Shown here piece after piece: positions 15,928 to 23,386 of a DNA stretch of 64,000 nt. Source of the stretch: Bacteroidota bacterium (GTDB taxonomy: Bacteria; Bacteroidota; Bacteroidia; Chitinophagales; LD1); assembly GCA_016722375.1 (NCBI GenBank), contig JADKJG010000006.1, forward strand, positions 248,001 to 312,000. The letters run 5' to 3'. The notes beneath the pieces are model-generated. The model did no database searches, was not told the DNA's origin, and was given only the letters and a program-made list of their open reading frames with translations. A program made the translations under genes and the position numbers. Position 1 is the first letter of the stretch. Every line of letters begins with the position of its first letter.

Positions 15928-16761
15928 TTATGGAATTTGAATGACTCCTATCATCGGCGAATGATTGGTACAACGATAATATAAGGTAGTAGGCGCATCC
16001 ATCGGCACTTTAAATGTCAACGATGAGTTATCGGCATCCTGATTGGTGACCCCTACATTGAATGGAGTGCCGGGAAAAGTATTGGTGCTTGATATACGAA
16101 ATGGATTACCGGTAGAAATATTATTAAACACATAGGTAAACCCTCGGTGCAAAATCAAGGTAGGATTTGCATTAGAGCCAGAGACGTAGTCCGGTGCGTT
16201 TCCAATCAAATAGGCTGTATTGTTTGATTGATCTACGTTGAAGACCACCGTAGAACCATCTGCCGCAGCACCGATCGCACCGATAGGGCCAGTCATACCC
16301 ACTCCATCTGCCCCTGTGGGACCGGTCGGTCCTGCCGGTCCGGTTGCTCCGGCAGAAGCATTAGCGGCGTAGAGCGCAAAGGGAACACTGAGCAGTTGAG
16401 AGGCTCCCAGATTGACGTACACTCCATCCATTTCTTTATCCATTTCTACCAGCAGGAATTTCTCTCCGCTCGCCCAATCTATAGCGCTGAAGTTTCCCAT
16501 TTCAACGGTTCCTCTGCCAATAAACGAGCTAAACAATCCAAACTGATTGGTGATAACCGTATCTCTTTCGCGATAGACGGGTGTACCCGGCGAAATATCT
16601 GATTCCACCGTAAAACGCATAATAAGTTTCTTCTCAGATACTACTGTTCCATTCGCATCGCGGGCAACGGCTTGATAATTAATCGCTTGCGGAACTTGTG
16701 CACTCAACATTTCTCCTGCCAACAAAAGCGGGATAATCAAATTGATCATTGTCTTTTTCAT
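15928..16761 (-). CDS. Secreted protein with short collagen-like region and C-terminal cupredoxin-like domain
   Basis: The 277-residue product has a signal peptide (residues 1-21, ending LSAQ), an N-terminal domain typical of Bacteroidota secreted proteins (VPQAINYQAVARDANGTVV), a short Gly-X-Y stretch (about 138-166, GATGPAGPTGPTG), and a C-terminal domain with NPTLILHRGFTYVF and YYRCTNHSPMIG. The last has Cys264, His267 and Met270 spaced as copper ligands of cupredoxins. In related domains I recall a His-Pro-Phe at the fourth ligand; here it is Asn219-Pro-Phe. It may have lost copper binding or use a different ligand. Upstream, 16762-16968 has no supported gene. Confidence 0.7.
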   Translation of the reverse strand: MKKTMINLIIPLLLAGEMLSAQVPQAINYQAVARDANGTVVSEKKLIMRFTVESDISPGTPVYRERDTVITNQFGLFSSFIGRGTVEMGNFSAIDWASGEKFLLVEMDKEMDGVYVNLGASQLLSVPFALYAANASAGATGPAGPTGPTGADGVGMTGPIGAIGAAADGSTVVFNVDQSNNTAYLIGNAPDYVSGSNANPTLILHRGFTYVFNNISTGNPFRISSTNTFPGTPFNVGVTNQDADNSSLTFKVPMDAPTTLYYRCTNHSPMIGVIQIP

Positions 16762-16968
16762 GATTTTAGAATTTAGGTGAATGATTTTTTGTTTACTACC
16801 GTGTTATCAAACACACAGCATCCAAACAGCATGCCGGTATTTCGAGTTTAAAGCTACAACCTTTTCGTACTTGGATGTAATATTGTTTCACATCTTTTTG
16901 CGAATAGCTGTAGTCCGTTAGTCCGTTCAAATAAAGGAGTCCAAAATCTTTTGAAGGTCATACAAAAT

Positions 16969-17001
16969 AAACCTTCCAAGTCTTGGAGACTTGGAAGGTT
17001 T
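16969..17001. repeat. Dispersed palindrome, copy 2
   Basis: A 15-bp inverted repeat, AAACCTTCCAAGTCT, with a TGG loop; same family as 15875, 17587 and 19293. Confidence 0.85.
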
Positions 17002-17008
17002 CGATAAA

Positions 17009-17041
17009 AGCGCTTCCATCTCTCGGAGGGATGGAAGCGCT
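17009..17041. repeat. Second palindrome family (AGCGCTTCCATC)
   Basis: A 12-bp perfect stem, AGCGCTTCCATC with its complement, around a 9-nt loop, only 7 bp after palindrome copy 2. Together they form a double hairpin downstream of the minus-strand gene at 17097. Confidence 0.75.
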
Positions 17042-17096
17042 ACATATTCGGGACAAGCTATCCGGCGGGAACAAGTACCGTTCTCGCCACGTAAAA

Positions 17097-17558
17097 TCAA
17101 ACGACGGGCGTGGTAACGGTATTCACCGATTCTTCCCAATAGTTTTCAGAATCCCTTTCAATCCATTGATGAATGATTGTTTTCATTGCTTCCATCTTTA
17201 TATGGCAAATAATGTTGCGGAGAATGAGCAGCCCATAGGGAACCAAAACGTATATGACGGGGGCTAACCTGTCTTTAAAAAGGTATATAAAGAGACAAAT
17301 AAAAGCGCTGTTTAAATAGAATTGGGTTTCCAAAGTACGGCCTTTACCAATAAACTGGTTATGTCCTTTCATGGTCACTTTATGTTCTTCAAAATTTACT
17401 TTGAGTACGCTGAAAAGCGGCATGTAAATGGTCAAAGTAGCTCCCGGTGCGGGGGTGGACTTCAGGATAAACTGATCTGTGTTTTCGTCAATGGAATATT
17501 TATATCCAAAGAATTTGAGCCGTTCTGCAATCTTCTCGGGGCGGATGGGTTTATTCAT
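17097..17558 (-). CDS. Hypothetical protein with two membrane segments
   Basis: The 153-residue product starts MNKPIRPEKIAERLKFFGYK, has a beta-rich N-terminal half, then two adjacent hydrophobic stretches (about 82-113, FICLFIYLF and VIYVLVPYGLLIL), and a polar C terminus. I recognise no family. Its position beside an HTH gene on the same strand and its palindrome-flanked ends suggest an accessory gene. Base composition and codon use look ordinary for the window. Confidence 0.55.
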   Translation of the reverse strand: MNKPIRPEKIAERLKFFGYKYSIDENTDQFILKSTPAPGATLTIYMPLFSVLKVNFEEHKVTMKGHNQFIGKGRTLETQFYLNSAFICLFIYLFKDRLAPVIYVLVPYGLLILRNIICHIKMEAMKTIIHQWIERDSENYWEESVNTVTTPVV

Positions 17559-17586
17559 AACAATTCGTTTATGAGTAAAAATAAAA

Positions 17587-17617
17587 AACCTTCCAAGTCT
17601 TAAAGACTTGGAAGGTT
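17587..17617. repeat. Dispersed palindrome, copy 3
   Basis: A perfect 15-bp inverted repeat, AACCTTCCAAGTCTT, around one base, between the minus-strand genes at 17097 and 17625; it probably terminates the upstream HTH gene. Confidence 0.85.
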
Positions 17618-17624
17618 GAAGAAA

Positions 17625-17987
17625 TCATCGCTCAATTCCCCTTCTGCTTCTTTTTTCTTCAATTATTTTTTGGATGGCCTCTAAATCTTCTAATGGCATT
17701 TGGCGTATTTCGGCGATGAGGTTGGGAAACTTTTTGGTGCGCAGTTTTTGGAGCGGATGGTTGGGTATGTCCCAGGCTTTGCTGTCGGGTTCCCAATAGA
17801 AAATGTCGTTGGGGGTGCAGTGATAATGGATGCAAATCAGTTCGAGGTGTTTCATGTTCACTTGTTTCACTTTTTTGTTCAAAAGGCGGGTGGCACTGGA
17901 ATGTGGAATGCCGATAGTGGTGAGTGCCGGGTGCGGGTGGCTAAGGTCGCGCGCGGCGAGTAGTTCTCTGATTTTTAAAACGAACAT
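17625..17987 (-). CDS. XRE-like helix-turn-helix regulator
   Basis: The 120-residue protein opens with VLKIRELLAARDLSH and a helix-turn-helix region (IPHSSATRLLNKKVKQVNMKHLELICIHYHCTPNDIFYW), the N-terminal layout of Cro/C1-type regulators whose last HTH helix leads into a CTPNDLF-like motif. The C terminus (LEDLEAIQKIIEEKRSRRG) is helical and may dimerise. It is divergent from the orphan gene at 18311, and the 21-bp array 2 lies between them, so it is a candidate regulator of that gene or a binder of the array. Confidence 0.75.
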   Translation of the reverse strand: MFVLKIRELLAARDLSHPHPALTTIGIPHSSATRLLNKKVKQVNMKHLELICIHYHCTPNDIFYWEPDSKAWDIPNHPLQKLRTKKFPNLIAEIRQMPLEDLEAIQKIIEEKRSRRGIER

Positions 17988-18041
17988 AAAAATGGGTTTA
18001 GGGTTTAAGTAATTGTTTCGAGGGGTAATTTTAAAACGAAT

Positions 18042-18254
18042 GGATGTTTTCTGAAATCCTACATAGGATGTTCATCCGAGCTTTCAGGAGGTATAAACTT
18101 ATTTTGAGGAGGTGGTTAAGACATGATGGGATGTATTTCCTATCATACAGGCTATCCTTCTAATAGGATAGGCCATCTTTCAGATAAATAGGGAGGTGTT
18201 TCTGTCAAAGCGGGAGGTATATCCGATAATGCAGGAGATTTATAACTCAAAGTT
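18042..18254. repeat. 21-bp-period degenerate tandem array 2 (10 units)
   Basis: Units begin at 18066, 18087, 18108, 18129, 18150, 18171, 18192, 18213 and 18234, each 21 bp and each starting with GG (GGAGGT, GGATGT or GGCYAT); one 24-bp unit precedes them at 18042. Positions inside the unit beyond the first 6-8 bases are weakly conserved, mostly A/T. No spacers. It fills the divergent gap between the HTH gene and the orphan gene at 18311. Confidence 0.85.
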
Positions 18255-18278
18255 TTCTTTTTGCTCCGTTCAACCATA

Positions 18279-18286
18279 TATTTTTG
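18279..18286 (+). promoter_or_regulatory. Bacteroidota -7 promoter box for the orphan gene at 18311
   Basis: TATTTTTG matches TAnnTTTG exactly, 24 bp before the ATG and 25 bp after the last unit of array 2, so the array covers the region where upstream activators would bind. No well-spaced -33 box was seen. Confidence 0.5.
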
Positions 18287-18310
18287 GTTTTAAATAAAAA
18301 ACAAGGAAAT

Positions 18311-19267
18311 ATGGAAAACCATCAGGAAGATAAATTAGGGATGTATGAAAAGGTGAAAGCATTTCTCTTCACCTTTGCCGCCGCCCTGGCGAGTGTGACA
18401 CAGATTGCGGGCTTGGAGACCACGCTGAACGATAATATTGACGACATAATAGATGCCGATATCGTCGCCACCGAAGATGACACCTGTTTCACGGAACAAA
18501 AAAGCTCCGAGCGTTCGGATTTGGAAGAGCTGGTGCTCAAAGTAGCGCGGGCCTTGAGCAGCTATTGGGCCAGCATCGGCAGCACCGGTTCGCTGCGGCT
18601 CACGGACTACAGGCCTTCGGAACTGGAGGCGCTGCGAGATAATGACATGTTTGCGGCGGCCAAGCGCTTGTTCGATGTCGCTGAACCTTTGAGTGCCAGC
18701 CTGTCGGCGTTCAACAGCGGCCCTGCCGATGTAACGGACCTCGGCACCAAGATGGATGAGTATTTCAGCCACATACAGTTGCCAAAATCGAAACAGGGGG
18801 TGCGTATAGCGGCGGGCAAGGATGTGGACCGGCTGATGGAAAAGACCGACAACCTTCTTAAAACGCTGGATATTTATCTGTCCACCTTTGCTACGATTGA
18901 TGAGAATATGTATGACCAGTATAAAAGCGCCCGGTCTATTGATGATTCGGGCGGCGGAAGCTCGAAAGTGCGCCGCGGCAATCTGGATCCGGATTCGATT
19001 CGCAATGCCACGTTTGCCGCCGGCCAGATTTCGGAAGACACGGTGCTGGAATTTGCCAACACCGGCATCAGCAGCCTGATGGTATTTTATTTTGCTTCAA
19101 GTCCCTTGGCCGTTTCGGATGGCGTGACCACCGAAGTGGCACCGGGCGCCAGCATTCAGAAAACTGCCCTCGATGCCGGATACCTGATTACAAAAAATAA
19201 GCTGACTGTTTTTAATCAGAGCGCCCAATCGGGCAAATGGCGGGTGAAGATTATTCCGCAGCCATAG
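18311..19267 (+). CDS. Orphan protein of unknown function next to a 21-bp array
   Basis: I start at the ATG at 18311, preceded by AAGGA; the frame is open further to a TTG at 18284. The 318-residue protein has no signal peptide. The first ~45 residues include a moderately hydrophobic helix (AFLFTFAAALASVTQIAG). The middle is helical and acidic, and the last ~110 residues look beta-rich, with FANTGISSLMVFYFA, VAPGASIQKTALDAG and a final WRVKIIPQP. This tail could be a small beta-sandwich. I do not recognise the family. The segment looks richer in G and C than its surroundings, which may hint at transfer. A palindromic terminator follows. Confidence 0.65.
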   Translation: MENHQEDKLGMYEKVKAFLFTFAAALASVTQIAGLETTLNDNIDDIIDADIVATEDDTCFTEQKSSERSDLEELVLKVARALSSYWASIGSTGSLRLTDYRPSELEALRDNDMFAAAKRLFDVAEPLSASLSAFNSGPADVTDLGTKMDEYFSHIQLPKSKQGVRIAAGKDVDRLMEKTDNLLKTLDIYLSTFATIDENMYDQYKSARSIDDSGGGSSKVRRGNLDPDSIRNATFAAGQISEDTVLEFANTGISSLMVFYFASSPLAVSDGVTTEVAPGASIQKTALDAGYLITKNKLTVFNQSAQSGKWRVKIIPQP

Positions 19268-19292
19268 GCTTTGCTTTTTGTTTGCTGTTTGC

Positions 19293-19331
19293 AAACCTTC
19301 CAGGTCTTTAAGACTTGGAAGGTTTTTTTTG
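19293..19331 (+). terminator. Intrinsic terminator formed by dispersed palindrome, copy 4
   Basis: AAACCTTCCAGGTCTT and its near-complement form a stem followed by a run of T residues. It is the fourth copy of the palindrome family (15875, 16969, 17587) and here has a clear terminator position, 25 bp after the orphan gene. Confidence 0.85.
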
Positions 19332-19470
19332 ATTGTATGCGCCACTGGTTTAAGTTTGCAAATAATCCAATCAAAACAAAAGGCACTGATGATGGAACGT
19401 GGGGGCTTTTTTGATTTCAATCTCTAACATTGAAAATTCCTTAACTTCGTATTATTAATTGAAAAAAGAA

Positions 19471-19683
19471 ATGGAATACATTTTAATCCCTTCAAAATCT
19501 AAAGATGAAACAGCTTTTTTTCTAAGTCTGCTCAAGCGGATGAAGAAAGAAGCGGCAACACTTTCTGCTGACGAGATGGAGGACTTAGCGTTTATCAGTG
19601 CTTTGAAAGAAGCGGAGGTCAGTGGGAAAGGAAGTTTGAACAAAGTAAAAGCACGTCTCGCAAAAATTGCCTCCGGCAAATGA
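19471..19683 (+). CDS. Probable antitoxin of a RelE/ParE-type toxin-antitoxin pair
   Basis: The 70-residue product (MEYILIPSKSKDETAFFLSL...) is mostly helical and charged. Its stop overlaps the toxin start by 4 bp (ATGA), the usual translational coupling of antitoxin and toxin. The N terminus lacks an obvious ribbon-helix-helix or AbrB signature, but the length and the segment LSADEMEDLAFISALKEAE resemble the antitoxin partners found with Bacteroidota RelE toxins. I start at the ATG at 19471. Confidence 0.7.
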   Translation: MEYILIPSKSKDETAFFLSLLKRMKKEAATLSADEMEDLAFISALKEAEVSGKGSLNKVKARLAKIASGK

Positions 19684-19946
19684 AGGTAGAAGTTCAGAGG
19701 TCTTTTGAAAAGGATATTGAAAAAGTCACTGATGCGAAGCTTGCTGCTCAGATAAGTGCCGTAATAGATGAACTGGAAAACTGTAAATCACTGTCTGGTC
19801 TGCGCCACCTCAAAAGAATGCAAACCAAAGGCAGTTACTATCGGATTCGTATTGGCAACTATCGGCTTGGACTGCTTCAGGATAAGGATAAACTTATCTT
19901 GCTTCGGTTTATGCACCGCAAAGACATCTACAATTATTTTCCCTAA
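19680..19946 (+). CDS. RelE/ParE family toxin
   Basis: The 88-residue protein has the RelE/ParE pattern: KVEVQRSFEKDIEKV at the start, LSGLRHLKRMQTKGSYYRIRIGNYRLGL in the middle and LLRFMHRKDIYNYFP at the end. The YRIRIGNYRLG strand and the late HRKDIY are hallmarks. RelE-type toxins cleave mRNA on the ribosome, ParE types poison gyrase; the sequence does not decide between them. It overlaps the antitoxin by 4 bp. Confidence 0.85.
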   Translation: MKVEVQRSFEKDIEKVTDAKLAAQISAVIDELENCKSLSGLRHLKRMQTKGSYYRIRIGNYRLGLLQDKDKLILLRFMHRKDIYNYFP

Positions 19947-19952
19947 TCACTC

Positions 19953-20277
19953 ATGAAACGCCTTTCCATATTTCGTCTTTGTCTGTCGCTATCCTTCACT
20001 TTGGTGGTAATGACTACGGTCAGTTTTCATGAAGTACACTACCTGTTTACTCATCATGCCGAACATGAACACTGCGAAAACCATTTGCATGCCAATGACC
20101 ATAACCATTGTTCGGTTTGCAAGTTTGATGTTTCGGTTTTTCACTGACGATCTTTCAGTGCCGTTGCTGAGTGAAGCCGATATATTTCCGGTAATAATCA
20201 TTGCCCAACTTTATGCTCCTATTCTTCTAAAGAAGCATCCTTCCAATCTTCTCCGAGGTCCTCCGGCACTCGCATAG
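19953..20277 (+). CDS. Small His/Cys-rich exported protein of a metal-uptake operon, frameshifted
   Basis: The first frame (19953-20147) gives MKRLSIFRLCLSLSFTLVVM, a signal-peptide-like start, then a metal-binding stretch rich in His and Cys ending HCSVCKFDVSVF. The continuation TDDLSVPLLSEADIFP...LLRGPPALA is in another frame and ends at 20277. Removing one T from the T5 run at 20137-20141 joins them into a ~107-residue protein whose C-terminal LRGPPA motif is typical of small proteins found before TonB receptors in Bacteroidota. The following gene is such a receptor. The indel may be a sequencing error. Function is inferred as zinc or copper handling. Confidence 0.7.
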
Positions 20278-20337
20278 CTATTCTGTTATACCGGTTCATC
20301 GGGCCGGTTGGTTTATCTGTTGATTTAATTTATTGAG

Positions 20338-22656
20338 ATGCCAAGAGTATTCTGTTTACTCCTGCTTTTATGGTTTATCCCTTCATGCGTTCACGCGCAG
20401 GATTGCAATATTGTCCTGAAGGGAAAGGTGCTGGATGAAAATTCGGTCAATGCTTTAGAGGATGCCACCGTGGTGATTGTAGAAACCCAGCAGTCGGTGA
20501 TAACAGATGCAAAGGGGCGGTTCCAGTTCAAATCTCTATGCACAGGCAAGATGAGCATCTCCATTTCGCACATCGGTTGCGAATCGCAATTGATTGTTCT
20601 TGAATTGAATACCGATACCTTGATCAAACTGAAACTGAACCATCACCATCACGAATTAGACGCAGTGGAAGTAACCGCTTCAAAAAAAGAAAGTCATAGC
20701 ACTCAAAGCGCCGTAACCATAGATAGCAAAGAGCTGAATCAATTGAGCGGATTGTCTCTTGCTAAAACACTGGAACGGATTCCGGGTGTTTATTCGCTTA
20801 GTACCGGCGCCACGATTTCTAAACCCGTGATTCACGGTCTGCATTCTAACCGAATCTTGATGATGAATAACGGGGTGCGCTTGGAAAGTCAACAATGGGG
20901 CAGCGAACACGCTCCTGAAATAGATCCTTTCGCAGCAAAGAAAATTACCGTGATTAAAGGGGCCAACTCACTTCGCTTTGGCAGCGATGCGATTGGCGGA
21001 GTGATTTTGGTAGATCCCAATCCGCTACCGGTGAAACATGGGATAGCAGGCGAAGTCAATCTGGCTGCGTTCAGCAATAATGCCGAGGCAAACATTTCTG
21101 CCACAGTGGAAGGCTGCCATCACCGCGTTCCAGCTTTTAGTTGGCGAGTGAATGGCACTTACAAACGCGGAGGCAATTCACGTGCTCCGGATTATTGGCT
21201 GGGAAACACGGGTATTGAAGAAGGAAACTTTTCAGTAGCCGCCGGATACAAAAAACCTAAAGCAGGTGTTGAAGTTTATTATTCGCGCTTTCAAACACGA
21301 ATCGGCATACTGGCAGCAGCGCACACCGGCAATCTCGCTGACTTGCAAGCAGCCATCGAGCGGCGCGACCCGCTCATACCAGCTTCTTTCACCTACACCA
21401 TCGGAAGGCCGTATCAATCGGTAGTGCATCACTTGGCAAAGGTCAGAGCTTATTTTCAGCACAAAAAGCTGGGCGACTTCTCAGTCACCTTTTCCTTTCA
21501 AAACAATGTGCGCAAGGAATATGACATCCCGACCGCCGCGGTGCAGGACAAACAGAGACCAGGTTTCTATTTTCAAATTCAAACTTTCAATCTCGATGCC
21601 GATTGGCAACATCACCTCGGTAAATACGTCAGCGGTACTTTTGGTATCAGCGCTTCGACGCAAACCAACAACTTCAAATACTCCTACTTCATTCCTGACT
21701 TCTGGAATTACGGCACCGGATTGTTTTTGGTAGAACGATGGGTGAAGGACAAGTTTGAATTGGAAGGCGGTTTAAGGTTTGATTATAAAGCGGGACAGTA
21801 TTTTATCCGGACCACGTCTGTTCAATATGATACTTCACTTCAATTCTATGCTCCAAGTGGTAACATCGGCTTTGAATATCACGCCAAGGAAAATTTGGCT
21901 TGGCGATTAAACTTTGGTTCTGCATTTCGGGTACCTGCTCCGAATGAACTCTTTGCATTTGGCGTTCATCATGGCGCTGCAACTTTTGAAACCGGTAACG
22001 CAAACCTGCGACCGGAACAAAGTTTTAATCTCAGCACATCCGCCAATTACCAAAGTAAATATTTCTCTCTCAATGCTGAACTCTACACCAACTACATCCG
22101 GCGCTTCATTAACCTCGTTCCGGTTCAACCGCCCCGGCTGACTATTCGTGGTGCTTTTCCTTCTTTTGACTATCGCCAACAGGATGCTTTACTCAGCGGC
22201 TCAGATTTCGATTTCACTATCCATCCATATAAGGGCTTAGATGTTTACAACAAAACATCGCTCCTTTTCGCTAGAAACCTTGCAACCAAAAATTGGTTGG
22301 AACAAATGCCACCTTTACGTTTTGAATATGGACTGCGCTACTCCATAAGTTTTAGCCGGAAACTAAAAGAAGTATTTGCTGGTGCGGCGGTGATACAAGT
22401 TTTAAAGCAATCGCTTCTGCCAAATCAGACAGATGATTACGCTCCCTCTCCACCGGGATATTGGCTGTTGAATTTTGATGCGGGTGTGAGGTTTGAGTCA
22501 AAGCAAAACAACTACTCCCTCTCTGTCAACATAGACAATGCCGCCAATGCAAAGTACCGGGATTATTTAGACCGGTTCAGATATTATGCCGACGCTCGCG
22601 GAATAAACTGTGCACTTCGGTTCACTTGGAATTTTTTCATTCCTGAACATCATTAA
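20338..22656 (+). CDS. TonB-dependent outer-membrane receptor, probably for a metal ion
   Basis: The 772-residue protein has a signal peptide (1-20, ending VHAQ), a carboxypeptidase-regulatory-like domain (about 25-100), a His4 cluster (LNHHHHELDAVEV), a plug domain (about 115-215, with IPGVYSLSTGATISKPVIHG, NNGVRLESQQWGSEHAPEID and GANSLRFGSDAIGGVI), and a 22-strand-type barrel with AFRVPAPNELFAFGVHHGA. The plug signature and His residues resemble the zinc-receptor (ZnuD-like) group of Bacteroidota. The flanking His-rich peptide and lipoprotein support metal uptake. The exact ion is not proven. Confidence 0.88.
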   Translation: MPRVFCLLLLLWFIPSCVHAQDCNIVLKGKVLDENSVNALEDATVVIVETQQSVITDAKGRFQFKSLCTGKMSISISHIGCESQLIVLELNTDTLIKLKLNHHHHELDAVEVTASKKESHSTQSAVTIDSKELNQLSGLSLAKTLERIPGVYSLSTGATISKPVIHGLHSNRILMMNNGVRLESQQWGSEHAPEIDPFAAKKITVIKGANSLRFGSDAIGGVILVDPNPLPVKHGIAGEVNLAAFSNNAEANISATVEGCHHRVPAFSWRVNGTYKRGGNSRAPDYWLGNTGIEEGNFSVAAGYKKPKAGVEVYYSRFQTRIGILAAAHTGNLADLQAAIERRDPLIPASFTYTIGRPYQSVVHHLAKVRAYFQHKKLGDFSVTFSFQNNVRKEYDIPTAAVQDKQRPGFYFQIQTFNLDADWQHHLGKYVSGTFGISASTQTNNFKYSYFIPDFWNYGTGLFLVERWVKDKFELEGGLRFDYKAGQYFIRTTSVQYDTSLQFYAPSGNIGFEYHAKENLAWRLNFGSAFRVPAPNELFAFGVHHGAATFETGNANLRPEQSFNLSTSANYQSKYFSLNAELYTNYIRRFINLVPVQPPRLTIRGAFPSFDYRQQDALLSGSDFDFTIHPYKGLDVYNKTSLLFARNLATKNWLEQMPPLRFEYGLRYSISFSRKLKEVFAGAAVIQVLKQSLLPNQTDDYAPSPPGYWLLNFDAGVRFESKQNNYSLSVNIDNAANAKYRDYLDRFRYYADARGINCALRFTWNFFIPEHH

Positions 22657-22676
22657 CCAAAATAAAATCAATCATT

Positions 22677-23255
22677 ATGAGAAATAGAAAGCTAAAGTCA
22701 AACCTAAATATCCTTGCAGTGGTTATCGCTGTTGCAGTGCTGCTTTATTCCTGCAAACCAGCCTGCGAGCGCAACCCAAATGACCCTGAATGTTCGGGAG
22801 AGAGGGAACTCATCACCACCTTACGGGTAATAGTTTCTGATTCGGCGACGGGAATTGTTATTGATACTTTTCAATTTAAAGATGTAGATGGAAACGGCTT
22901 ACCGGAAGTACTTGATACCATTCGCTTGAATGCAAATACAACTTATCGGGTAGCACTTGAATTCTTAAATGAGTCTGTCAGCCCTATGGAGGATATTACC
23001 AAACAAATTCTGATAGAGAAGAATGACCATTTCATTGCTTATCAAAGTCAGAATGTCGCTATTGGCTTCACCTACCTTGACTATGACAACAATATTCCTC
23101 CACTACCTCTTGGATTACAGACCAACTGGAATACCGGAATCCCATCTATCGGTTTCGTTCATATTTCCCTTCGTCATCAGCCAGGTGTAAAGAACGGAAC
23201 CGAAGTGCCTGGAGATACGGATGTATCGGTTGATTTCGTGACAGAGATTCTTTAG
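22677..23255 (+). CDS. Lipoprotein associated with the TonB receptor
   Basis: The 192-residue protein has a signal peptide with a lipobox (LYSC, Cys about 26). The mature part contains ELITTLRVIVSDSATG, DVDGNGLPEVLDTIRLNANTTY, and a C-terminal IGFVHISLRHQPGVKNGTEVPGDTDVSVDF. This matches a Bacteroidota lipoprotein family that I recall being encoded after zinc-type TonB receptors; it folds as beta-sandwich. It is 20 bp after the receptor, so the three genes 19953-23255 look like one operon ending at a strong terminator. Confidence 0.75.
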   Translation: MRNRKLKSNLNILAVVIAVAVLLYSCKPACERNPNDPECSGERELITTLRVIVSDSATGIVIDTFQFKDVDGNGLPEVLDTIRLNANTTYRVALEFLNESVSPMEDITKQILIEKNDHFIAYQSQNVAIGFTYLDYDNNIPPLPLGLQTNWNTGIPSIGFVHISLRHQPGVKNGTEVPGDTDVSVDFVTEIL

Positions 23256-23320
23256 ATAAACTAACAACCTAATGGCATCAATAACTGGATGTCAGAATTC
23301 CCATCACAACAAGTTCAGAA

Positions 23321-23357
23321 AAAAAGAGTCCGGCATGTTTCATGCCGGACCCTTTTT
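23321..23357. terminator. Bidirectional intrinsic terminator
   Basis: GTCCGGCATG and its perfect complement form a 10-bp stem with a TTT loop, flanked by A residues on the left and T residues on the right. It separates the metal-uptake operon from the convergent T9SS protein gene. Confidence 0.9.
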
Positions 23358-23386
23358 AGCTTTCGCCTATTAACAAAATCTTCCTA

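Noticed and set aside
16983..17267. 94-residue plus-strand frame over the palindromes
   Set aside because: It starts inside a palindrome and overlaps the minus-strand gene at 17097.
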